Below are positions 9,326 through 15,102 of a stretch of DNA of 64,000 nt, piece after piece. Location: assembly GCF_027853245.1 (NCBI RefSeq), contig NZ_JAPTZM010000015.1; one strand, written 5' to 3'. Numbering within the stretch: the first letter of the stretch is position 1; every line of letters starts with the position of its first letter. Origin of the DNA: Atlantibacter subterraneus (GTDB taxonomy: Bacteria > Pseudomonadota > Gammaproteobacteria > Enterobacterales > Enterobacteriaceae). The notes beneath the pieces are model-generated. The model saw only the letters and a program-made list of their open reading frames with translations, ran no database searches and had not been told where the DNA came from. Position numbers and translations under genes: made by a program.

Positions 9326-9796
9326 ATGTCCCCTACGATTTTGACTAACGAAGCCGCGCTCCAACTGGTCGGCGAGATTTTTGTTTATCACATGCCGTTC
9401 AACCGCACGCTGGGCCTGGAGCTGATGCGCTATGAAAAAGACTATGCGGAGCTTTGCTTTAATAACCAGCCGATGATGGTCGGAAACTGGGCGCAAAGCA
9501 TTCTGCACGGCGGCGTTATCGCGTCTGCGCTGGATGTCGCGGCCGGTCTGGTGTGTGTAGGCAGCACTCTGGCCCGACATGAAACCATTACCGAAGAAGA
9601 GCTGCGCCAGCGTTTATCGCGCATGGGAACCATTGATTTACGCGTCGATTATTTACGCCCAGGCCGAGGCACCCGCTTTACCGCCACCAGCAGCCTGCTG
9701 CGCGCCGGTAATAAAGTCGCCGTAGCGCGAGTGGAATTGCATAACGAAGAGCAAGTGTATATCGCCAGCGCAACAGCAACCTATATGGTTGGTTAA
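9326..9796 (+). CDS. yigI: Hotdog-fold thioesterase YigI
   Basis: PaaI/4HBT-type acyl-CoA thioesterase family; E. coli YigI is described as a medium/long-chain acyl-CoA thioesterase. The ATG at 9326 (MSPTILTNEAALQL, 156 residues) has AAGGAA just upstream and is preferred to the ATG at 9311. The hotdog core motif ILHGGVIASALDVAAGL is at about 60-76 and DLRVDYLRPGRG at about 105-116. It lies upstream of rarD with a 50-base gap, as in E. coli. Confidence 0.92.
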   Translation: MSPTILTNEAALQLVGEIFVYHMPFNRTLGLELMRYEKDYAELCFNNQPMMVGNWAQSILHGGVIASALDVAAGLVCVGSTLARHETITEEELRQRLSRMGTIDLRVDYLRPGRGTRFTATSSLLRAGNKVAVARVELHNEEQVYIASATATYMVG

Positions 9797-9846
9797 ATAG
9801 TATTAGCTGTTAAAATGCATTCACTTTTTGATAACGGGCGTGACTA

Positions 9847-10737
9847 ATGGATGCAAAACAGACGCGGCAAGGGGTTCTTTTCGCCCTTGCCGCTTATTTT
9901 ATTTGGGGGATAGCCCCGGCGTATTTCAAGCTGATCGACTTCGTTCCCGCCGATGAAATCCTGACTCACCGCGTCATCTGGTCATTCTTCTTTATGGTGG
10001 CGCTGATTTCTGTTAGCCGCCAGTGGAGCGGCCTGAAGCGCCTGTTCGAGACGCCGAAGAAAGTGTTCGCACTGGCGTTAAGCGCCGTGCTGATCGGCGG
10101 TAACTGGCTGCTATTTATTTGGGCGGTGAATAATCATCATCTGCTGGAAGCCAGCCTGGGTTACTTTATCAACCCGCTGGTGAATATCCTGCTGGGGATG
10201 ATTTTCCTCGGCGAACGTTTTCGCCGTATGCAGTGGATTGCCGTCGGCCTGGCCGCCTGCGGCGTGCTGGTGCAGCTCTGGACCTTTGGTTCCCTGCCGA
10301 TCATCGCGCTGGCGCTGGCGTTCAGCTTCGCGCTTTACGGGCTGCTGCGTAAGAAAATTATGGTGGACGCGCAAACCGGCATGCTGGTCGAAACGCTGTG
10401 GCTGCTGCCTGTCGCCGCGATTTACCTGTTTGGCATTGCCGACAGCCCAACCAGCCATATGGGCGCGAACTCGCTGACGCTGAATCTCGAGCTGATGGCG
10501 GCAGGCATTGTCACAACGATTCCGCTGCTGTGCTTTACCGCTGCCGCCACACGTTTGCGCCTCTCCACGCTGGGTTTCTTCCAGTACATCGGGCCGACGC
10601 TGATGTTTGTGCTGGCGGTGGCGTTTTATGATGAAATCCCGGGCAAAGATAAAATGGTCACCTTCGCGTTTATCTGGGTCGCACTGGCGATTTTTGTGAT
10701 GGATGCGGTGTATACGCAGCGCAGAATTAAAAAATAA
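9847..10737 (+). CDS. rarD: EamA-family transporter RarD
   Basis: Inner-membrane drug/metabolite transporter of 296 residues with ten hydrophobic segments in two EamA repeats, annotated in E. coli as a putative chloramphenicol-resistance permease; substrate unproven. The gene is intact (MDAKQTRQGVLFALAAYF to RRIKK). A diverged partial copy of its last 70 codons occurs at 11934-12144, separated from this gene by yigG, yigF and a corA fragment. Confidence 0.95.
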   Translation: MDAKQTRQGVLFALAAYFIWGIAPAYFKLIDFVPADEILTHRVIWSFFFMVALISVSRQWSGLKRLFETPKKVFALALSAVLIGGNWLLFIWAVNNHHLLEASLGYFINPLVNILLGMIFLGERFRRMQWIAVGLAACGVLVQLWTFGSLPIIALALAFSFALYGLLRKKIMVDAQTGMLVETLWLLPVAAIYLFGIADSPTSHMGANSLTLNLELMAAGIVTTIPLLCFTAAATRLRLSTLGFFQYIGPTLMFVLAVAFYDEIPGKDKMVTFAFIWVALAIFVMDAVYTQRRIKK

Positions 10738-10778
10738 CCATCCTGATTTTTTCTTAAAATAAGCGCCATGACTTGAAA

Positions 10779-10803
10779 AAAGCATGGTGCTTCGCCATGC
10801 TTT
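10779..10803 (+). terminator. Hairpin after rarD
   Basis: A 9-base stem (AAAGCATGG/CCATGCTTT) with a 7-base loop, preceded by an A run and followed by GCTTTG. It is a plausible weak terminator for rarD, 42 bases past the stop. Confidence 0.45.
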
Positions 10804-10842
10804 GCTTTGTGGAATTAAACCAGAATCATGGAATGATAAACT

Positions 10843-11220
10843 GTGTCTATATTTATCCCTTCATCTACGAAAATAGTCTCCAGGAGACGATACTTTTTCT
10901 TATTTCTCCTTATCAATTCTGTTATCGGACTTTTTATATTTTATTCAGCAAATTTTGACAATGGATTCTGGGTCATATTCATGACCTTTCTGTTGCATTA
11001 TCTAATTATCAATGTGAGTTGCCAACGACTCAGAGACAGTGGATTTCGATATATAAAAAGTTATGTCGTCATCACCCTCCTGGTTTACCTCTCCGCTGTT
11101 GTATTAATGGTTATTGAAGGGCTAGATTGCCAGGGATATGGTACAAAAACTTTACTTGGTTATTACTTTAGTAACTTTTTAGTATTAGTAATAGCCCCTA
11201 CTGAGCAACCTGATGAATGA
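10843..11220 (+). CDS. yigG: YigG-like inner membrane protein (DUF805-like)
   Basis: A 125-residue protein with four hydrophobic segments (about 17-35, 42-58, 71-91, 105-118) and a QRLRDSGFRYIKS loop resembling the RLRD/HDxG motif of DUF805 proteins. Its place between rarD and corA, followed by a yigF relative, matches E. coli yigG; function unknown. The start is a GTG with GGAA eight bases upstream; the next usable start is not obvious. The gene is AT-richer than rarD. Assignment rests mainly on position and topology. Confidence 0.7.
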   Translation: MSIFIPSSTKIVSRRRYFFLFLLINSVIGLFIFYSANFDNGFWVIFMTFLLHYLIINVSCQRLRDSGFRYIKSYVVITLLVYLSAVVLMVIEGLDCQGYGTKTLLGYYFSNFLVLVIAPTEQPDE

Positions 11221-11235
11221 TCAAATGGAGTTTGT

Positions 11236-11615
11236 ATGAGCAGTAATTATATAGAAGATGGGTCTCTGAGTGAAAAATGAAAATATCGATTCTCTTTTTA
11301 TGAGCGGTATGGTTTCCTGGGTTCTGGAGTGTGAAACCAGAATATAAAAAAGCCATTAAAGAATTAACATTCAGACAAAAGGCTACGATTGGAATGAACT
11401 TCTACGCCTTTTTCTTTTCTTTTATTTACTTGTTTATTTTAGGTTTATGGAAAAAGGCTATCTTAGTTTTTTTTCTTGCTTTTGCCGTGCAAATCATTGC
11501 CGCAATTGTTGGTTATAATTTCCTTGGCTTTGTTGTTTCCATATACGTTGCACAGCGAACTAACAAATGGTTTTATGAAAAAGAGGTAAAGGGTTTCCAG
11601 ACCTGGAGCTTGTAA
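11236..11615 (+). pseudogene. yigF: Broken yigF (DUF2628-like inner membrane protein)
   Basis: A frame begins at ATG 11236 (MSSNYIEDGSLSEK) and meets a TGA at 11278-11280 where the family usually has Trp (SEK-stop-KYRFSFYERYG). It continues readable to GSGV at about 11331, then needs a frame change to carry on as KPEYKKAIKELTFRQK and the hydrophobic NFYAFFFSFIYLFILGLWKKA. The shift fits a 2-base TG duplication at 11332-11333. The second part could still be made from GTG 11331 as a 94-residue protein. The nonsense codon plus frameshift indicate an inactive gene; the DUF2628/YigF identity comes from position and the membrane-segment pattern. Confidence 0.7.
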
Positions 11616-11621
11616 ACTATA

Positions 11622-11650
11622 CAGGTGGTTCAGAACTGCTGAACCACCTG
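11622..11650. terminator. Perfect 12-base hairpin between yigF and the corA fragment
   Basis: CAGGTGGTTCAG and CTGAACCACCTG flank a 5-base loop. It lies between two converging 3' ends (yigF and corA fragment), where a bidirectional terminator is expected, but no U tract follows on either strand. Confidence 0.5.
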
Positions 11651-11662
11651 ATGGAATTACTG

Positions 11663-11929
11663 TTACAGCCAATTTCTGCGTTTAAAGTAAAGATACGGCG
11701 CAAGACCTGCGAGCATCATGGCGATGATGGCCGCAGGGTAGCCGAAGCTCCAGTGCAGTTCCGGCATAAATTCAAAGTTCATCCCGTAGCTTGAGGCCAC
11801 CAGCGTCGGCGGCAGGAACACCACGGATACCACCGAGAAGATTTTGATGATCCGGTTCTGCTCAATATTGATAAAACCCATCGCCGCCTGCATCAAAAAG
11901 TTCACCTTCTGAAAGAGAGATTCTTTATG
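11663..11929 (-). pseudogene. corA: corA 3' fragment (codons from about 231 to stop)
   Basis: It encodes the last 86 or so residues of CorA. From MQAAMGFINIEQNRI to the stop the protein is identical to the intact corA downstream, including the YGMNF pore motif. At DNA level it has roughly ten scattered differences from 13798-14064, clustered at both ends. Homology stops abruptly at ...TTATG (11929), where rarD-like sequence begins on the other strand. It lacks the promoter, start and cytoplasmic domain, so it is not expected to make a working channel. Confidence 0.92.
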
Positions 11930-11933
11930 AGCT

Positions 11934-12144
11934 GCTGCTGTGCTTTACCGCCGCCACACGTTTACGCCTCTCCACGCTGGGTTTCTTCCAGTACATCGGG
12001 GCGACGCTGATGTTTGTATTGGCGGGGGTATTTTACGATGAAATCCCGGGCAAAGATAAAATGGTCACCTTTACGTTTATCTGGGTCGCACTGGCGATTT
12101 TTGTGATGGATGCGGTGTATACTCTTCGCCGCATTCCGCGTTAA
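11934..12144 (+). pseudogene. rarD: rarD 3' fragment (last 70 codons, diverged)
   Basis: Matches rarD codons 227-296 in frame, ending at TAA 12142-12144. Relative to the intact rarD it has a 3-base deletion (one Ala), about ten substitutions including GP to GA and AVAF to AGVF, and a different tail (RRIPR instead of RRIKK). The divergence suggests it came from another strain or species, or has drifted without selection. It has no start codon context of its own. Confidence 0.9.
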
Positions 12145-12392
12145 TCACTCGTCATTTTTATTTCCTGACTGGAGAGTTGTCTGGCAACAGTTCTCCGCTT
12201 TCGCATTAAATCTCTTCAAACTGTGTCGAATAAGATCGACATATTCCGTGCTCCCTTTTATCCCGGACGTTAATAAACATTACTTAGAACATAATAGAAA
12301 TTGTGAGTCATGACGCTTTTTCTGCTATCCATTTACCTTAGTGTTTTTGAATTTATCAAGATAACTGCTTGTTATTCATAAGGTAAATGGAA
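12145..12392. other. AT-rich intergenic stretch before the DUF3289 gene
   Basis: 248 bases with no supported gene. It presumably carries the promoter of the following two-gene cassette. Base composition turns AT-rich soon after the rarD fragment ends. I see no insertion-sequence ends or direct repeats. Confidence 0.6.
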
Positions 12393-13241
12393 ATGCATAA
12401 CAGTTTATACTTATCAATGAATCTTCCCTGTACCCTCTTCGAAACGGTTTCCCGCTTCGATGACAATTCTGCCGATGACATGCGTTATGGGGATATGGGA
12501 CAACATGATCTTCTCGCACTCGGCCTTAATGATATTTCTGCGAAGGTTGATCCCTGGCGCTTTATTCGTTACGACTTTCCCCACCCAAGCTATGTAGATG
12601 GCATGTTTGGTGTTTCTACACCCGGCAGAAAAATATCTCATGACGAATGCGTTGATATTTTATTCAATGAAATGAAAGAGCTTTCACATGAATTTTCTTT
12701 TTGGGGGGAGTATAAGTCGTTGATTGGTGAACTCATTGACCATTTCAGATATGGAAACGGCAGCGCATTTTATAGTCAGAAACTGAATTCGGCTTTTCAT
12801 ATGAGGATGAGTAAATTAAGTCTTAGAAGTCCCCTACTAATCATCAAAGATTGCATTCAGCGCGAGTTTGCCAAAACACATACAAAGATGTACATTCCTG
12901 CATTGTTACATCAAATAGAAATAATGCTGCTTCGTTCAAGGCTATATAAGTTCAATAACCCCCAAGATAGGGCTAATGGTCTTGGTATCAGCGTGCATGA
13001 TATTTCAGCCCAAAAAATAATACTTTTAAACCTGCAAAAATATTCTTTGGGGTGGAGCGCAACGGTACATTTCGAAGCTCAGGATCATTTTGGTCTGGAT
13101 GTTAGCGATATTAAAAATGAACTTTACAGAGAATTTCGTTTTTTCCGGATATGGTTTTTCTTACAACATCACAGAGATTTTGCATTTAAACCTTTTCTTA
13201 CCAACTTTAATTCAGTTGAACGAATTGATAACTATTTATGA
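12393..13241 (+). CDS. DUF3289 family protein
   Basis: A 282-residue soluble protein if started at ATG 12393 (AAGG at nine bases); an ATG two codons upstream is too close to the ribosome-binding site. It carries the family hallmarks: TLFETVSRFDDNSADDMRYGDM near the start; a central SHDECVDILFNEMKELSHEF; then NGLGISVHD; and a C-terminal DHFGLDVSDIKNELYREFR followed by FRIWFFLQHHRDFAFKPF. DUF3289 has no established activity; members occur alone or near type VI secretion genes in enterics (recollection). There is no signal peptide and no clear membrane helix. It overlaps the next gene by 4 bases (ATGA), so the two are co-translated. It is AT-rich against the flanks, which suggests acquisition. 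An effector role is inference. Confidence 0.8.
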   Translation: MHNSLYLSMNLPCTLFETVSRFDDNSADDMRYGDMGQHDLLALGLNDISAKVDPWRFIRYDFPHPSYVDGMFGVSTPGRKISHDECVDILFNEMKELSHEFSFWGEYKSLIGELIDHFRYGNGSAFYSQKLNSAFHMRMSKLSLRSPLLIIKDCIQREFAKTHTKMYIPALLHQIEIMLLRSRLYKFNNPQDRANGLGISVHDISAQKIILLNLQKYSLGWSATVHFEAQDHFGLDVSDIKNELYREFRFFRIWFFLQHHRDFAFKPFLTNFNSVERIDNYL

Positions 13242-13711
13242 AAAATAAAACATTAAAAACGGCAGCATTTTTATTTATAGCCAGTGGGCTTTATAATCTA
13301 TGGACGTTGCGCCCCGTTGATATTTTATATATTTATTCGGATGCTGGTTGGTCGGTGGATCTAGTGGTTGACCATATGCCATGGACCGACAGAGATAAAA
13401 TTGACTGGTATCTGGCACATCAAAAACAAATCAAGAATAAATACCCATTGTTGGATGGAGAGCAGCATAATTATTATATTTGGGACATCGGAAACGGATT
13501 TACTAACTATAATAACAGTCCCCATGAAGATCTTTTATGCTTCCCTACAATCAAAAATGATAATAATTGCATTGTAAAATACCCTTTGTTAATTGTTGAC
13601 GAATATCCTTATCGTAATGCCCGATTTTCTGTTTATCCTTGGGAAAATGAATACGAATTAACGCCCGAAAATAAATTAGAAAGGATTTACCATGAGTACC
13701 TTCCTGAGTAA
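13238..13711 (+). CDS. DUF943 family protein
   Basis: 157 residues. An N-terminal hydrophobic helix (about 7-23, TAAFLFIASGLYNLWTL) is followed by RPVDILYIY and an extracytoplasmic-looking domain with PWTDRDKIDWYLAHQ, IWDIGNGF and conserved Cys-containing segments (LLCFPTI, NNCIVKYP). This is the pattern of the enterobacterial DUF943 family of single-pass inner-membrane proteins of unknown function. Overlap with the DUF3289 gene implies paired expression. By analogy with effector-immunity pairs it could protect against the partner in the periplasm, but this is untested. It is strongly AT-rich. Confidence 0.8.
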   Translation: MKNKTLKTAAFLFIASGLYNLWTLRPVDILYIYSDAGWSVDLVVDHMPWTDRDKIDWYLAHQKQIKNKYPLLDGEQHNYYIWDIGNGFTNYNNSPHEDLLCFPTIKNDNNCIVKYPLLIVDEYPYRNARFSVYPWENEYELTPENKLERIYHEYLPE

Positions 13712-13763
13712 AACTCTGGAAAAGCACTCGCCGTTACTGCGCAGCGCGCTTATGAAAGAGTAA
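13692..13763 (+). CDS. Possible 23-residue ORF at end of the cassette
   Basis: ATG 13692 to TAA 13763 encodes MSTFLSKTLEKHSPLLRSAL plus three residues, with AAGGA six bases upstream. It overlaps the end of the DUF943 gene by 20 bases. Its codons are GC-richer than the cassette, so it may be the remnant of another gene's 3' end rather than a real small protein. Confidence 0.3.
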   Translation: MSTFLSKTLEKHSPLLRSALMKE

Positions 13764-13797
13764 GCCGGATTAAACAAACCTTAACCCGGCACAAAAA

Positions 13798-14748
13798 TTA
13801 CAACCAGTTGCGGCGTTTAAAATAAAGATACGGCGCAAGACCTGCGAGCATCATGGCGATGATGGCTGCAGGGTAGCCGAAGCTCCAGTGCAGTTCCGGC
13901 ATAAATTCAAAGTTCATCCCGTAGCTTGAAGCCACCAGCGTCGGCGGCAGGAACACCACGGATACCACCGAGAAGATTTTGATGATCCGGTTCTGCTCAA
14001 TATTGATAAAACCCATCGCCGCCTGCATCAAAAAGTTCACCTTCTGAAACAGCGATTCGTTATGCGGCAGCAGGGATTCGATATCGCGCAGGATCTCACG
14101 CGCCTGTTCAAGCTGTCCGCCCGGCAGGCGGGTTTTACGCACCAGAAAATTCAGCGCGCGCTGGGTATCCATCAGGCACAGGCGCACCTTCCAGCCCACG
14201 TCCTCGAGTTCTGCCAGCGTTGACAGCGCTTCATCATATTCATCGCCCTGATGCCCTTCCATAATCACGCGGCTGAGCTTTTCCAGGTCGCTGTAGATGT
14301 TCTCGATCTCATCCGCCAACTGTTCAATTTTGGTTTCGAACAGGTCGAGCAGCAGCTCGTAAGCATTACCGTCGGTCATGGACTGCGCGCGGGCGCGCAT
14401 ACGGTAAAGCCGGAACGCGGGCAGTTCGCGCTCACGCAGAGTAAACAAACGTCCATCGCGGATGGTGAACGCCACGGTGGAGTTACCGGCGTGATCTTCG
14501 GCATCTTCAAAGAAGAAAAAGGAGTGAATATGCAGGCCGTCTTCGTCTTCGAAAAAACGCGCGGATGCTTCGATGTCTTCCAGTTCAGGACGTGTCGCCA
14601 GGCTTTGCCCCAGCTCAGATTGCACCCGGAGACGCTCGTCGTCATCCGGTTCGACCAAATCCACCCACACTGAGTTTGTTAAGGTTTGCGCCTCGTCGAG
14701 TTCCAGACGAGACAGACGGTTGTTTTCCAGTTGAAATGCGCTCAGCAT
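13798..14748 (-). CDS. corA: Magnesium/cobalt channel CorA
   Basis: Homopentameric inner-membrane Mg2+ (Co2+, Ni2+) channel. The ATG at 14748 (MLSAFQLENNRL) gives 316 residues, exactly the enteric CorA length; the frame stays open upstream without support. A long acidic cytoplasmic domain (1-250) is followed by TM1 (about 255-275), the YGMNF selectivity motif (276-280), TM2 (about 292-310) and the cytoplasmic KRRNWL tail. The gene is intact, unlike the fragment at 11663-11929. It has a leader of about 230 bases with a small ORF and hairpin. Confidence 0.97.
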   Translation of the reverse strand: MLSAFQLENNRLSRLELDEAQTLTNSVWVDLVEPDDDERLRVQSELGQSLATRPELEDIEASARFFEDEDGLHIHSFFFFEDAEDHAGNSTVAFTIRDGRLFTLRERELPAFRLYRMRARAQSMTDGNAYELLLDLFETKIEQLADEIENIYSDLEKLSRVIMEGHQGDEYDEALSTLAELEDVGWKVRLCLMDTQRALNFLVRKTRLPGGQLEQAREILRDIESLLPHNESLFQKVNFLMQAAMGFINIEQNRIIKIFSVVSVVFLPPTLVASSYGMNFEFMPELHWSFGYPAAIIAMMLAGLAPYLYFKRRNWL

Positions 14749-14870
14749 GACCGGGACTCCCAATACAAAAAATCCTGGACAGTTCGGTTGGCACACAGAA
14801 ACAAAAGGGGTTTCAGACCATTAAACAGCCTGACTCAGCGCGACGGGAAAAATACAGTCGCTGACAACCG

Positions 14871-14902
14871 CTAAGGCTATCAGCATAAGAGGATAGCCTT
14901 AG
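14871..14902 (-). promoter_or_regulatory. corA leader hairpin overlapping the leader-ORF stop
   Basis: A perfect 11-base stem (CTAAGGCTATC/GATAGCCTTAG) with a 10-base loop. On the corA transcript the 5' arm contains the UAA stop of the leader ORF, so a ribosome finishing that ORF would block this hairpin. In Salmonella, translation of the corL leader ORF controls alternative leader structures and Rho termination of corA; this layout fits that scheme. Confidence 0.65.
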
Positions 14903-14955
14903 GAGTTGTTCCTGTTGAACAGGACGGTGAGCCAGCATCTACTGGGTGTGTCCAA
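14899..14955 (-). CDS. corL: corL-like leader peptide (18 residues)
   Basis: A TTG start at 14955 with AAGAGGA upstream encodes MDTPSRCWLTVLFNRNNS, ending in a UAA inside the leader hairpin, about 150 bases before corA. Position, size and hairpin coupling match the Salmonella corL leader ORF; I do not recall its peptide sequence well enough to compare. A second open frame from ATG at about 14973 (31 codons) overlaps but lacks a ribosome-binding site. Confidence 0.5.
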   Translation of the reverse strand: MDTPSRCWLTVLFNRNNS

Positions 14956-14987
14956 GGCGAATGTCCTCTTAGCATAATCGTGGGCGC

Positions 14988-15016
14988 ATGTTACGCCAGC
15001 AAAAATTAAGCGTCAA
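14988..15016 (-). promoter_or_regulatory. Probable sigma-70 promoter of corA
   Basis: TTGACG and TAACAT are separated by 17 bases, reading towards corA. This predicts a start near 14980 and a leader of roughly 230 bases. The 354-base gap between corA and uvrD (14749-15102) holds this promoter, the leader ORF and the hairpin; I see no yigE-like gene in it. Confidence 0.6.
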
Positions 15017-15102
15017 CACGCAACGGCGCGCCCACGGATAATAAACGCCCGTTATGCTTTAAGGTTAGTAAAGAATCAAAAATCGGGCGATTTATCTATA
15101 AG

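Noticed and set aside
10773..10958. 61-codon plus-strand frame upstream of yigG
   Set aside because: It spans the rarD terminator hairpin and overlaps yigG in another frame; the yigG frame has the membrane-protein pattern.
12145..12392. Search for insertion-sequence ends or an attachment site near the cassette
   Set aside because: No inverted terminal repeats, transposase remnant, integrase or tRNA target is visible; homologous or short-homology recombination explains the layout better.
14749..15102. A yigE-like gene between corA and uvrD
   Set aside because: The gap is only 354 bases and is accounted for by the corA promoter, leader ORF and hairpin.
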